In this document: in pieces, positions 15,766-24,789 of the stretch | How positions within the stretch are numbered: position 1 is the first letter of the stretch | Layout of the letters: each line of letters begins with the position of its first letter | DNA from: Palsa-1392 sp963819975 | GTDB lineage: Bacteria > Verrucomicrobiota > Verrucomicrobiia > Chthoniobacterales > UBA10450 | Length of the DNA: 64,000 nt | NCBI GenBank assembly: GCA_963819975.1 | Contig: CAWFYE010000007.1 | Span: forward strand, 744,001 to 808,000 | Reading direction: 5' to 3' | The notes under the pieces: model-generated | Told to the model about the DNA's origin: nothing | Seen by the model: only the letters and a program-made list of their open reading frames with translations | Database searches by the model: none | Position numbers and translations under genes: made by a program

Positions 15766-16466
15766 ACGAAACGCTCTTCAGCCAAATTCAGCGCCTTTTC
15801 GAGCGCACCTATGCCCAGGTCGGGATTAACCTCGAGGACTGCCTGATCGATCAGCGCCGTTGCCGACAACTAACGAAACTGGCAGGCGCCTCGGCGCGCG
15901 AGTTGAGCGAACTGGCGCGCACCTTCCTGCGAACCGCGAACGACCATCTTTACGTCGGCATTTATTATTCGCAGTGGCTCATCGAGCAGCTCGAGCGGCA
16001 CGATCCACGCGCCGGACTGACGAACGAAAACATTCGTTCCCTCATCATGTTCGTGGAGGAAATTAATCACGCTCTCCACGCCGGACTCCAGTTCCGGAAC
16101 GGTGAGCGACGGATCGCCTCGGAAGATTTTGCGCGCGACCTCGAATTGCAGGCGCGGGTCGATACCTACCTCGTGCTCCTCTTATTCGTTGCCTTCTTTC
16201 GCAAGACCCAGCGCGTCTCCCGGGCCGATCGGCGCTGGCTGCGCTTTCATCTTTTCGAAGCGCAAAATCCCGGGGCCTTCCAGTGCGAGAACCTGCGCGG
16301 ACGCTATCTCGAGACAACCGAGCTGGCGGCGAGTTACACCCGTTTCCTCGACACGATCAACGGGATGCGGCGGCTGGAGGAGATCCGGAACTTTCGCGCG
16401 CTCGATTACGACGCCAAGAAGCAGCGCATTCTTGCCTTGATGGATGTCCAGCCGCCGGCCGCCTGA
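15762..16466 (+). CDS. unknown helical protein, second of a coupled pair
   Basis: A 234-residue, charged, mostly helical soluble protein. The start is a TTG that overlaps the preceding stop codon, and no better start exists nearby. A segment VDTYLVLLLFVAFFRKTQR is hydrophobic but short and flanked by charges, more like a buried helix than a membrane anchor. No catalytic motif is seen. Its tight coupling to the previous gene suggests the two products form one complex. It ends 8 bases before the end of the convergent methyltransferase gene. Confidence 0.6.
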   Translation: MNETLFSQIQRLFERTYAQVGINLEDCLIDQRRCRQLTKLAGASARELSELARTFLRTANDHLYVGIYYSQWLIEQLERHDPRAGLTNENIRSLIMFVEEINHALHAGLQFRNGERRIASEDFARDLELQARVDTYLVLLLFVAFFRKTQRVSRADRRWLRFHLFEAQNPGAFQCENLRGRYLETTELAASYTRFLDTINGMRRLEEIRNFRALDYDAKKQRILALMDVQPPAA

Positions 16467-16474
16467 GCCGAGGC

Positions 16475-17293
16475 TTACTCAGCGCGGCGAAAGCGCGCCG
16501 CGATTTGCGTCATCAACCGCTTCGTTAGGCTGGAAGGCAGCGCGCCGCTGAAGTGTTCGATTCCATCGACCAGGGGTCGCGGCAGGCGACGCAGGAAAAA
16601 TTCAGTTTTTACATGACCTGAGGTGAGGGGATTGGTCGAGAGGATCAATTTCTCGAGGACCAGTCCGGCGCGCCCGGCGAGGGGCTCGATCTCGTCCGGG
16701 TGGAGGAGAAAAATATGGCCATCGGCGTCGGGCTTGAATTGGACCGATTCGTAAACCGCCGGATCAGATGACTCGGAGAACTTGGGGAGTTTGTTGCGGA
16801 TATAGGCGCCGTTTGGGGTCGTCATCACGACATATCCGCCTGGCCTAACGAGTTGGGCGGCGCGAGCCAGCAACTGGTCCGGATGGGCGGTGTGTTCGAT
16901 CACTTCGGTGATGAGGACGCCGTCGAATGTCGAGGGAAGATCGAGATTAAAAGCGTTGCCCGGTGCGAAATGAATCGTGCCGAATTCCTGTTTCAACCGG
17001 ACGTAATCGGCCAGCTCGGCGCGCACGTCGTTCCAGGTTACTTCGTAACCCATTTCGGCGAGAGCGATGGAAAAATTTCCCTGTCCGGCGGCGACATCGA
17101 GGATCCTCGCGCCCGGCGGCAGCACTTCGGTAACAAGGGAAAAGGTAGCGCGGCGGCGCCGATCGTAGGCATACGCGTAGCCCCGATTGTTGATTCGCCC
17201 GTAGACTTCCTCCAAGTCGTAGCGATAGGACGCCTTCCACGAGGCGGGCCAATTATCTTCGAGTTCTACGCGCTTCAAGTGAGAGGGTGGCAA
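16475..17293 (-). CDS. class I SAM-dependent methyltransferase (Methyltransf_11/23-like)
   Basis: A 272-residue protein. Motif I reads ARILDVAAGQGNFSIALAE near residue 63, followed by motif II-like TWNDVRAEL, the strand DGVLITEVIEHTAHPDQLL and the motif RPGGYVVMTTPNG. These mark a small-molecule or lipid/sugar methyltransferase of the UbiG-like fold. It lies next to a glycosyltransferase gene on the other strand, so a role in cell-surface glycan or lipid modification is plausible but not shown. Two TCGTTAGGC-type motifs lie inside (16523 and 16843). Confidence 0.8.
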   Translation of the reverse strand: MPPSHLKRVELEDNWPASWKASYRYDLEEVYGRINNRGYAYAYDRRRRATFSLVTEVLPPGARILDVAAGQGNFSIALAEMGYEVTWNDVRAELADYVRLKQEFGTIHFAPGNAFNLDLPSTFDGVLITEVIEHTAHPDQLLARAAQLVRPGGYVVMTTPNGAYIRNKLPKFSESSDPAVYESVQFKPDADGHIFLLHPDEIEPLAGRAGLVLEKLILSTNPLTSGHVKTEFFLRRLPRPLVDGIEHFSGALPSSLTKRLMTQIAARFRRAE

Positions 17294-17499
17294 AATTGGC
17301 CCGTCAAATCCCTGACCAGTCCAGAATGACGGAGGTTGGAGTGCGCATGCTTACTTTGACCGGCCCCAGCCTAACAGATCCGGTGTCTGCTCGGGAAAAA
17401 ATTTCGAGTTCGTCACGGGAAGATCCGGGTGACCGTCGGCCGAATATTTTCTATTCAAAGGCGTCGTTCGTGCTCAGATTTTGAGAGTGCTTTTCCGCC

Positions 17500-18387
17500 G
17501 TGGATAAAACTACCGTACCGGTCCCGGTTTCGGTCATTGTGCCGATCAAGAACGAGGCGGAAAATCTGCCTCGTTGCCTCGCCTCGATTCCGTGGGCGGA
17601 CGAAATTTTCGTGGTCGATTCGCAGAGCGGTGATGGATCGCAGCAGATCGCACAGGAGCATGGAGCGCTGGTTGTGCAGTTCGCCTTCAACGGCACCTGG
17701 CCAAAAAAGAAAAACTGGGCCCTCGAGCATCTACCTTTTCGTAACGACTGGGTCTTCATTCTGGACGCAGACGAAGTCCTGCCCGCCGGGGCGGAAGCGG
17801 AGTTTCGGAGCGCGATCGCAAACGCGGGCATGACCGCGGGCTTCTGGATTAACCGGCGTTTCATGTTCATGGGGCGCTGGCTGCGGCACGCCTATTATCC
17901 CAACTGGAACCTGCGGCTTTTTCGCCATTCGTTAGGCCGCTATGAAAAACTAACCGGGGTCGCGACCGCGAGCGGTGACAACGAAGTGCACGAGCACGTC
18001 GTGGTAGATGGGCCGACGGGACGCCTGCGCTGCGAGATGGATCACTATGCCTTTCCCTCCGTGGAAGTTTTTGTCGAGAAACACAACCGCTATTCGAACT
18101 GGGAAGCGCGCGTCGCGGCGGCGAAGGAAAGCGAAGTAAACGAGCTGCAAAGCATGCGCGTCGCGCAACGCCGCCGGCTCAAGCGACTTTCAAAGCGACT
18201 GCCGTTCCGTCCTTTGCTGCGCTTCCTTTACGTCTACATCTGGCAACGAGGATTTCTCGACGGACGCGAGGGTTACTACTTCGCGCGACTCCACGCTTTC
18301 TACGAATTTCTTTCTGTCGCGAAGACCCGTGAGCTCAAGGACGCGGACGAGCGTGCCCGAGGAAGCGAGCGGCAGCTCACGGGTTGA
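17500..18387 (+). CDS. family 2 glycosyltransferase (WaaE/KdtX-like)
   Basis: A 295-residue protein with a GTG start. The N-terminus has the GT-A fold start PVSVIVPIKNEAENLPRCL, then EIFVVDSQSGDGS (nucleotide-binding DS-SGDGS) and the DxD-type VFILDADEVLP. The later part (RFMFMGRWLRHAYYPNWNLRLF and HEHVVVDG) is typical of the WaaE/KdtX branch that adds sugars to lipopolysaccharide core. Likely a cytoplasmic-face glycosyltransferase for surface glycan. It overlaps the end of the convergent cyclase-TPR gene by 11 bases. A TCGTTAGGC copy is at 17930. Confidence 0.85.
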   Translation: MDKTTVPVPVSVIVPIKNEAENLPRCLASIPWADEIFVVDSQSGDGSQQIAQEHGALVVQFAFNGTWPKKKNWALEHLPFRNDWVFILDADEVLPAGAEAEFRSAIANAGMTAGFWINRRFMFMGRWLRHAYYPNWNLRLFRHSLGRYEKLTGVATASGDNEVHEHVVVDGPTGRLRCEMDHYAFPSVEVFVEKHNRYSNWEARVAAAKESEVNELQSMRVAQRRRLKRLSKRLPFRPLLRFLYVYIWQRGFLDGREGYYFARLHAFYEFLSVAKTRELKDADERARGSERQLTG

Positions 18388-20509
18388 TTTCCATGCGGTG
18401 GATCAGGTCGGCGTAGCGCGGGTCCTGACGGAGGGATCGAAACTGGACTCGCCAGGTAATGAACTGCAGCTCGGCGCTGTGATGCTGGAAGTCCTTTTCC
18501 AGCCAGGCAAATGCCTGGTCGAAGTCGCCGAGACCCGCACAGATCGCGGCCGGACCCTGGCCCACACCGTCGCCTTTGGCGTAGCGCTCTTCGAGCTCCT
18601 GCAAAAGACCGAGCGCGTCGCTGCGCCGGCCCGCGACGGCGTAAACGTATCCCAGAGCGCTCAGATGTGGGCTTGCTCGCTGTGAGATCGCGACCACCTT
18701 CTCGCGCTCCGTAATCGCCTTCTCCAATTGTCCCTTTTGAAAATAGGCCCACCCCAGCCAATCGTGGCCTATGATGTGATTTGGATCGGCCACGATAATT
18801 TTTTGACACTGCTCGATGGCGGCGTCGATCTCGTTTTTGAGCAGAAAAATGATCGTGAAATTGGCGTTGATGATTTGGGAAAGCGGATCGAGTTCCTGCG
18901 CCCGCCTGATTTCTCTGAGCGCATCATCCAGTTGCCCTTTCACCAGGTAATAGGAGCAAAACCAGTGATGGGCGGTGGCGTAATTATCGTTCAGAGCGAT
19001 GGCGCGCTCGTATTCCCGTTCGGCCTCTGCCCATTGCCATGCAAACTGGTAGGCCAAAGCCGAGGAGGCGTGTGCTTCTGCCAAAGAATCATCAATCTGG
19101 AGCGCCCGATCGACGGCTGCTCTGGCTTTCGGCATGGCCTCATTCGAAGGAACCCCGACATATTGCTGCAGTAACAGATAGGTATCGGCCAATCCGGCAT
19201 AGCCGAGAGCGAAATTCGGATCGCGTTCAATCGCTTGCTGAAATTCCTTGGTCGCTTGTTTGAGTCCGTCCGGAGTCCGTTTGTTCCAGAGATAACGTCC
19301 GCGGAGATAGAATTGATAGGCTTCCGCGTTGCTCGTGTCGCGTTTGACGAGCCGACGCTCCTCTTCACCGGTCAACCTTAATTGTAACTTCTGTGTGACC
19401 TCCCGCGCGATCGCTTGTTTGACTGTAACCACATCGGAAATTTTGCGGTCGTAGGCTGCGCCCCAGAGCTGTACGCCGGTCGTAGCGTCGACCAGATCCA
19501 CTTGCACGCTGAGAGCGTCTTTCATCTGCCGCACTTTCCCCGTGAGGACGGCTGCGACGTTCAACTCGCGCCCCACCCGCCGTGGATCGATATCCTTTCC
19601 CTTGTAATGAAAGGAGGTCGAACGCGCGATCACCCGCAGTTGCTGCAGCTCGGTCAGGCTATTAATCAGCGCCTCCGAAATTCCCTCCGACAAATATTCT
19701 GCGTTCGGATCGTTGCTTGCGTTTTCGAATGGCAGAACGGCAATGGAATGACTGCCAGCCAGCGGCGCGTCTGCGCTTTTCCACGACGGCAATAGCTTCG
19801 GGTTGAAAAAGACAAAGGCCGCAACTGCGAGGGCGATCACGAGGAGAGCCGCCCCGGCGATGAGTGCCCGGCGCGGCCCGGAAAAGGTGGATGGGGCGGA
19901 GGTTGAATTCGCCACTGGCTGACCGTTCGGAGTGGCGAATTTCCTCGGCACTTCGGGATTGCCGATTTCGTCCGTGTAAAAATTCACGAGCGCAATCTTG
20001 CGGCGGTGTTTGACCTCGCATTCTCCGAGAGGATGAAGATGCGGATTCCATCTCGGGAAGGGCGCGAGATCGTCGGCCACGTGGCTGGAGAGCAGGATAT
20101 GTCCGGCATCGCCGCAATCCATCACTCGCTGCGCCATGTCCATCCCGGCGCCGGCCAGATTGGCACGGTCGCTGACGTCGATCACCTCATTGACCGGTCC
20201 GCTGTGAATTCCCATCCGCAGCCGGATATCGGGATGGCTCTTTAAAGCCGCGGCGATTTCCGTGGCGCATTCCATTGGCGCCTGCGGATCGTCGAAAAAG
20301 ACAAGGCTCATCCCATCGCCCGTCGGAATTCGGACCAGTTTGCCTTGAGCGTCGGCGTGACGAAATTGGTCGGTCTTTTTCACCAGGCTGGCCAATTCGT
20401 TCATGACCCGCGTCTGATCGGTGATGAGGAGCAAGGAATAACCAACCACGTCTATCGAGAGCACGTGGGCGATCTCGACCTTCTGCTTCGGCTCGCGCCC
20501 GTTGGCCAC
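18377..20509 (-). CDS. cyclase-domain / TM / TolB-FlgO-like / TPR protein, paralogue of 6672-9053
   Basis: A 710-residue protein. The open frame continues upstream to 20692, but that extension lies within the 3' end of asnS and is arginine-rich nonsense. The GTG at 20509, 35 bases after the asnS stop, gives VANGREPKQKVEIAHVLSID and is chosen. Order: class III cyclase domain (IDVVGYSLL, IPTGDGMSLVF with the two metal aspartates), linker, one membrane helix (ALIAGAALLVIALAVAAFVFF), a TolB/FlgO-like domain (SIAVLPFENASNDPNAEYL) and TPRs. It shares this whole layout with 6672-9053. It is probably transcribed with asnS. Cyclase activity is unproven. Confidence 0.87.
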   Translation of the reverse strand: MANGREPKQKVEIAHVLSIDVVGYSLLLITDQTRVMNELASLVKKTDQFRHADAQGKLVRIPTGDGMSLVFFDDPQAPMECATEIAAALKSHPDIRLRMGIHSGPVNEVIDVSDRANLAGAGMDMAQRVMDCGDAGHILLSSHVADDLAPFPRWNPHLHPLGECEVKHRRKIALVNFYTDEIGNPEVPRKFATPNGQPVANSTSAPSTFSGPRRALIAGAALLVIALAVAAFVFFNPKLLPSWKSADAPLAGSHSIAVLPFENASNDPNAEYLSEGISEALINSLTELQQLRVIARSTSFHYKGKDIDPRRVGRELNVAAVLTGKVRQMKDALSVQVDLVDATTGVQLWGAAYDRKISDVVTVKQAIAREVTQKLQLRLTGEEERRLVKRDTSNAEAYQFYLRGRYLWNKRTPDGLKQATKEFQQAIERDPNFALGYAGLADTYLLLQQYVGVPSNEAMPKARAAVDRALQIDDSLAEAHASSALAYQFAWQWAEAEREYERAIALNDNYATAHHWFCSYYLVKGQLDDALREIRRAQELDPLSQIINANFTIIFLLKNEIDAAIEQCQKIIVADPNHIIGHDWLGWAYFQKGQLEKAITEREKVVAISQRASPHLSALGYVYAVAGRRSDALGLLQELEERYAKGDGVGQGPAAICAGLGDFDQAFAWLEKDFQHHSAELQFITWRVQFRSLRQDPRYADLIHRMEINP

Positions 20510-20544
20510 GACTTTAGTGTGTGAGCGGAGGAGCCCTGAAACAA

Positions 20545-21933
20545 TCAGAATTCCGCGCTGCCGGGAGTGCGGGCGAACGGAATAACGTCGCGGATATTCG
20601 GCACGCCGGTCACGAACATGAGCATGCGCTCGAAACCGAGACCGAAACCGGCGTGCGGCACCGTGCCATAGCGCCGCAGATCGAGGTACCATTTGTAGTC
20701 GTCGAGGTTCATGTTGTGCCGACGGAGGTTGGCTTCGAGAACGTCGAGCCGTTCTTCGCGCTGGCTGCCGCCGACGATTTCGCCGATCCCGGGCACAAGG
20801 AGGTCCATCGCGGTGACGGTTTTTCCATCGCCGTTCAACCGCATGTAAAACGGCTTAATTTCCTTCGGATAATTGAAGACCGTGATCGGGGATTTGAAAT
20901 GTTTCTCGGTCAGCCAGCGCTCATGTTCCGATTGCAGGTTGAGGCCGTACTCGACCGGGAATTCAAATTTCTCGCCGCTCTTCTGGAGCAGTGCGACCGC
21001 TTCCGTGTAGCTGATCCTCTGGAAAGGACGCTCGACGACAAACTCGAGGCGCGCGGTCAATTCCTTGTCGACGAATTTTGAGAAAAGCCCGATTTCGTCC
21101 GGGCAATGCTCGCGGATGTCGCGGACAAGTGATTTCACCAATTCCTCAGCCAGGTCCATGTCGCCGTTCAGATCGCAGAAGGCCATTTCCGGTTCGATCA
21201 TCCAGAACTCGTTCGCGTGGCGCGAGGTGTTGGAATTCTCGGCCCGGAAAGTCGGCCCAAAGGTGTAGACCTTCGAAAGCGCGCAGGCGAAAGCTTCCGC
21301 CTCGAGCTGCCCGCTGACGGTGAGGTATGTCCGGCGCGCAAAAAAATCCTGCGCGTCATCGATCACGCCGTCAGGCAAACGGGGTGGCTTCTCCGGATCG
21401 ATCGTGCTGACCCGGAACAACTCTCCGGCGCCTTCGCAATCGCTCCCGGTAATGATCGGGGTGTGGACGTAAACGAAGCCGCGGTCCTGGAAAAATTGGT
21501 GGATCGCAAAAGCGAGGCGGCTCCGGACGCGAAAGACGGACCCGAAAAGATTGGAGCGCGGACGGAGGTGAGCGATCTCGCGCAAAAACTCTGGGGTGTG
21601 ACCTTTTTTCTGGAGCGGATAGGAGTCGTCGGAGGCGCCGATAATTTCGATCGAATCGGCCACCACTTCCCAGCTCTGTCCCTTGCCTTGCGAAGCGACG
21701 AGCGCGCCGCGGACCGCGACCGACGCGCCAGTGATGAGCCGCTGCACGTCGGCGTAGTTGGGGAGATTGTTTCTCGCGATGATCTGTAGATTGCGCAGGG
21801 AAGAACCGTCGTTCAGCTCGAGGAATGAAAAATCCTTCGAATCGCGCCGGGTGCGCACCCATCCCTGTACCAGGACCGCCTCGGCGGGGGCGGTGCTTTG
21901 CAGTGCATCTTTGACCGATATGGGCGTGAGCAT
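20545..21933 (-). CDS. asnS: asparaginyl-tRNA synthetase
   Basis: 462 residues from the ATG at 21933 (an upstream ATG at 21966 would add 11 residues). This length is close to the 466 of E. coli. An N-terminal OB-fold (VLVQGWVRTRRDSKDFSFLELNDG) is followed by a class II catalytic core: GPTFRAENSNTSRHANEFWMIE carries motif 2, and GFGLGFERMLMFVTGVPNIRDVIPFAR is motif 3 and its surroundings. It charges tRNA-Asn with asparagine in the cytoplasm. The downstream cyclase-TPR gene follows after 35 bases on the same strand. The identity is secure; AspRS is excluded by the AsnS-specific ending. Confidence 0.96.
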   Translation of the reverse strand: MLTPISVKDALQSTAPAEAVLVQGWVRTRRDSKDFSFLELNDGSSLRNLQIIARNNLPNYADVQRLITGASVAVRGALVASQGKGQSWEVVADSIEIIGASDDSYPLQKKGHTPEFLREIAHLRPRSNLFGSVFRVRSRLAFAIHQFFQDRGFVYVHTPIITGSDCEGAGELFRVSTIDPEKPPRLPDGVIDDAQDFFARRTYLTVSGQLEAEAFACALSKVYTFGPTFRAENSNTSRHANEFWMIEPEMAFCDLNGDMDLAEELVKSLVRDIREHCPDEIGLFSKFVDKELTARLEFVVERPFQRISYTEAVALLQKSGEKFEFPVEYGLNLQSEHERWLTEKHFKSPITVFNYPKEIKPFYMRLNGDGKTVTAMDLLVPGIGEIVGGSQREERLDVLEANLRRHNMNLDDYKWYLDLRRYGTVPHAGFGLGFERMLMFVTGVPNIRDVIPFARTPGSAEF

Positions 21934-21984
21934 CCCGAAGTTTGCCGGTCGACTTTCGGAGCGCAAGCTCCCAGCCGCCAGATT

Positions 21985-22407
21985 CTATTGGCTGACTTGA
22001 ACGCGTCGGCGCGAAGGGCGGCGGCGACGCTTGTCATTTAGCATTTCCGCGATGCAGTTCACCATGTCCTGGAGGAGGAATGGATTCGCGACAAAAGTGT
22101 AGCCGCCGAAGAACCCGACCGACCCGATATGCCCGGCTGAGTTCAGGCTGGTGAGACAAAGGACCGGCACGTCCTGGAGCGAGGCATCGGCGTGAATCTG
22201 CTGGGCGATCTTGTCCAACTCCAGGTGCTCCGGGACGGCGTCGAGCAGGATCAGGTCGGGCTGAAAGTGAAGCGCGGAATGGAGAGCACGCCGGCTGTGG
22301 TTTTCCTGCCGAATTAAATAGCGCCCGGTCGCCTGGAGAGCCGACCCTACAACCACGGTCAGGTGTGGCTCGTGGTCGATCAGGAGTATGCGCTTCGGAA
22401 AAGTCAT
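21985..22407 (-). CDS. degenerate response-regulator receiver domain protein
   Basis: A 140-residue stand-alone receiver domain: strand one RILLIDHEP, phosphoacceptor position D56 in PDLILLDAVPE, and the threonine strand VPVLCLTSLN. The conserved lysine of the usual 'KPF' loop is replaced, as the sequence reads FVANPFLL. The acid pocket is D-H-E rather than D-D. These changes suggest an atypical or phosphorylation-independent receiver. It ends in a basic tail (NDKRRRRPSRRRVQ). It lies 51 bases upstream of asnS on the same strand; no sensor kinase is nearby. Confidence 0.75.
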   Translation of the reverse strand: MTFPKRILLIDHEPHLTVVVGSALQATGRYLIRQENHSRRALHSALHFQPDLILLDAVPEHLELDKIAQQIHADASLQDVPVLCLTSLNSAGHIGSVGFFGGYTFVANPFLLQDMVNCIAEMLNDKRRRRPSRRRVQVSQ

Positions 22408-22526
22408 CGGCGGGACTAACGAACTCCTTAATTAGCAGCCGTTATGCCACCGGAGCCTCTCCGTTCGCTGAGGGCAGGTCAGCCTTTTTAATTGGGCTGC
22501 CTATGCTTAATTGCCCCCTTGCCGTT

Positions 22527-22832
22527 ATGTCGAACCAAGTGAAGAAGCCCGCTCCGGAAGCGAACTTCGAACAGGCCATGCAACGGCTGGAGGCGATCGT
22601 GGAACAAATGGAGTCCGGCGAGCTTCCGCTCGAAGAGTTGATCGTGCGTTATGAGGAGGGAATGAAGCTGGTCAAAGTGTGCCAGGAACGCCTTGCCTTG
22701 GCCGAACAAAGGATCGAGATCATCACCCGCAACAGCGCCGGGAAACCGGTCGTGAAAAAGTTTGAATCGGCCCCCGCAGCCCAGAGTGAAACCCAAGGAG
22801 AACCAAAAAATGTCGACGTTAGTCTCTTCTGA
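22527..22832 (+). CDS. xseB: exodeoxyribonuclease VII small subunit
   Basis: 101 residues from the ATG at 22527 (the frame is open upstream, but the extension is not protein-like). The core FEQAMQRLEAIVEQMESGELPLEELIVRYEEGMKLVKVCQERL is an almost textbook XseB helical hairpin. XseB binds several-fold to XseA to form exonuclease VII, which degrades single-stranded DNA; xseA is not in this window. It overlaps the start of dxs by 23 bases. The xseB-ispA-dxs neighbourhood is common in bacteria, supporting the call; here ispA is absent. Confidence 0.93.
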   Translation: MSNQVKKPAPEANFEQAMQRLEAIVEQMESGELPLEELIVRYEEGMKLVKVCQERLALAEQRIEIITRNSAGKPVVKKFESAPAAQSETQGEPKNVDVSLF

Positions 22833-24741
22833 GACCGCTGAACAGAAAACCCGTTTGCTGGATGGGATCCAATCCCCGGCCGACATCAAAGCCTTACCGG
22901 AGGAAAGTCTCCCGCAGCTCGCGCAGGAAGTGCGCGATGAGCTGATTAAGGTCCTCTCGCAAACCGGCGGTCACCTCGGGCCCAACCTTGGCGTGGTTGA
23001 GCTGACCATCGCCCTCCACCGCGTTTTCAGCACGCCGCAGGACAAATTTGTCTTCGACGTCAGCCACCAGGGCTACGTGCACAAGATGTTTACCGGCCGG
23101 CTCGATCGCATTCATACCATGCGGCAATACGAGGGGCTGAACGGTTTTCTTCTTCGTACCGAAAGCGAACATGATTCCTACGGCGCCGGTCACGCGGGGA
23201 CAGCCTTGTCGGCCGGTCTCGGGATGGCGGTCGGGCGCGATTTGTTGGGTGGAGACGAGAACGTTGTGGTCGTAGCGGGTGACGCCGCCCTGACCTGCGG
23301 CATCAGTTACGAAGCGCTCAACAATGTTCGCTCTCAGACAAAGAAGTTTATTGTCGTCCTGAACGACAACGAGTGGTCGATCGCGAAAAACGTCGGCGCG
23401 ATCGCGGCCTACCTGAACAATATCGTGACCAACCCGACCTACGCTCACCTGCACGAAAAGGCCGGTCGTTTCATCAAGGCGATCGCAGGTAGGGGCATTT
23501 TGAACCTCGCGCACAAAGTAGAGGAGGGCTTTAAGAACCTGCTCGTCCCGAGCGTGATTTTCGAGGAACTCGGCCTCCGTTATTACGGCCCGATCGATGG
23601 CCACGACATCCCGCTCCTCACCCGGACTTTTGAATTTCTGAAATCGCAGGACGAGCCGGTCCTGCTCCATATCCTGACCAAGAAAGGCAAAGGCTACGAG
23701 CCGGCGATCGCGAAGCCGGACAAGTTCCATGGGCTTGGAAAATTCACCGCCGCGACCGGGGAAACGGCCGCCGCCTCGATCCCGACCTATTCCGAGATTC
23801 TCGGCAAGACATTAGGCAAATTCGCCGACACCAATCGCAAGATCGTCGCCATCACCGGCGCGATGCCGAGCGGCACTGGCCTTGGCTTTTTCCAGGCGCA
23901 ACATCCCGACCGCTATTATGACGTCGGGATTGCGGAAGAGCACGCCGCGCTCTTCGCCTGCGGTCTCGCCACCCAGGGGTTGAAGCCGTTTCTCACCATC
24001 TACTCGACCTTCATGCAGCGCGCCTACGACATGATTATTCATGATATCGCGCTCCAGAATCTAAACGTCGCGCTCTGCATGGATCGCGCGGGCCTGAGCG
24101 GCGATGACGGCCCGACGCACCACGGTCTATTCGACATCGGCTACCTCCGCCACGTGCCTAACATCATTCATATGCAGCCGAAGGATGAGGACGAATTCGT
24201 TGACATGCTCTGGACAATGGCGAACCACGACTCGGGTCCGATCGCGATCCGCTATCCTCGCGGCGCTGGCACGGGAGCGAAGCCGAAGGCGACCCCGAAA
24301 TTGCTCGAGATCGGCAAGGCGGAAGTGCTCCAACACGGCAAGGACGTGGCGATTTTCGGTCTTGGCAACATGTACGAAATGGCCGAGGAAGCGGCCCGGA
24401 AACTGGAAGCCGAAGGAGTTTCCGTCGCGCTCATTAATCCGCGTTGGATCAAGCCGCTCGACACCGGGACGCTGGAGTTCTTCGCCCGCAGCGTGCAGGT
24501 CGTGTGCACGCTCGAAGATCATGTTCTGCACAATGGATTTGGCTGCGCCGTGATGGAGCATCTCCATACCCAGATGATCAACACCCCGGTGGTGCGGATC
24601 GGCTGGCCCGATCAATTCATCGAGCACGGCAACATCCCGGTCCTGCGCGAAAAACACGGCCTAACGAGCGACGCGCTGGTCGAAAGAGTACGTCCGCTTT
24701 TGCGCAAGCCGAGCGGACAGCATCGCTCCAGCGCGGCCTGA
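22810..24741 (+). CDS. dxs: 1-deoxy-D-xylulose-5-phosphate synthase
   Basis: 643 residues from the ATG at 22810, with the usual order: thiamine diphosphate-binding domain (TGGHLGPNLGVVELTIALH, AGHAGTALSAGLGMAVGRD, GDAALTCGISYEALN), then YYGPIDGHD, the pyrimidine-binding domain (YDVGIAEEHAALFACGLA) and a transketolase C-terminal domain. It condenses pyruvate and glyceraldehyde 3-phosphate, the first step of the MEP isoprenoid pathway. The start is supported by the A-rich leader just upstream; an in-frame ATG 48 bases earlier lies inside xseB. A GCCTAACG motif copy sits at 24659. Confidence 0.95.
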   Translation: MSTLVSSETAEQKTRLLDGIQSPADIKALPEESLPQLAQEVRDELIKVLSQTGGHLGPNLGVVELTIALHRVFSTPQDKFVFDVSHQGYVHKMFTGRLDRIHTMRQYEGLNGFLLRTESEHDSYGAGHAGTALSAGLGMAVGRDLLGGDENVVVVAGDAALTCGISYEALNNVRSQTKKFIVVLNDNEWSIAKNVGAIAAYLNNIVTNPTYAHLHEKAGRFIKAIAGRGILNLAHKVEEGFKNLLVPSVIFEELGLRYYGPIDGHDIPLLTRTFEFLKSQDEPVLLHILTKKGKGYEPAIAKPDKFHGLGKFTAATGETAAASIPTYSEILGKTLGKFADTNRKIVAITGAMPSGTGLGFFQAQHPDRYYDVGIAEEHAALFACGLATQGLKPFLTIYSTFMQRAYDMIIHDIALQNLNVALCMDRAGLSGDDGPTHHGLFDIGYLRHVPNIIHMQPKDEDEFVDMLWTMANHDSGPIAIRYPRGAGTGAKPKATPKLLEIGKAEVLQHGKDVAIFGLGNMYEMAEEAARKLEAEGVSVALINPRWIKPLDTGTLEFFARSVQVVCTLEDHVLHNGFGCAVMEHLHTQMINTPVVRIGWPDQFIEHGNIPVLREKHGLTSDALVERVRPLLRKPSGQHRSSAA

Positions 24742-24789
24742 TTCACTGGTCATCGCTCGACTTCGCGTGGGATGCCGTCATCTTCAGCG

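Noticed and set aside
20510..20692. Upstream extension of the cyclase-TPR gene
   Set aside because: It overlaps the 3' end of asnS, is arginine-rich and has no domain; the GTG at 20509 fits the family start.
22365..22526. Longer xseB start
   Set aside because: The extension has no XseB character; the ATG at 22527 gives the usual length.
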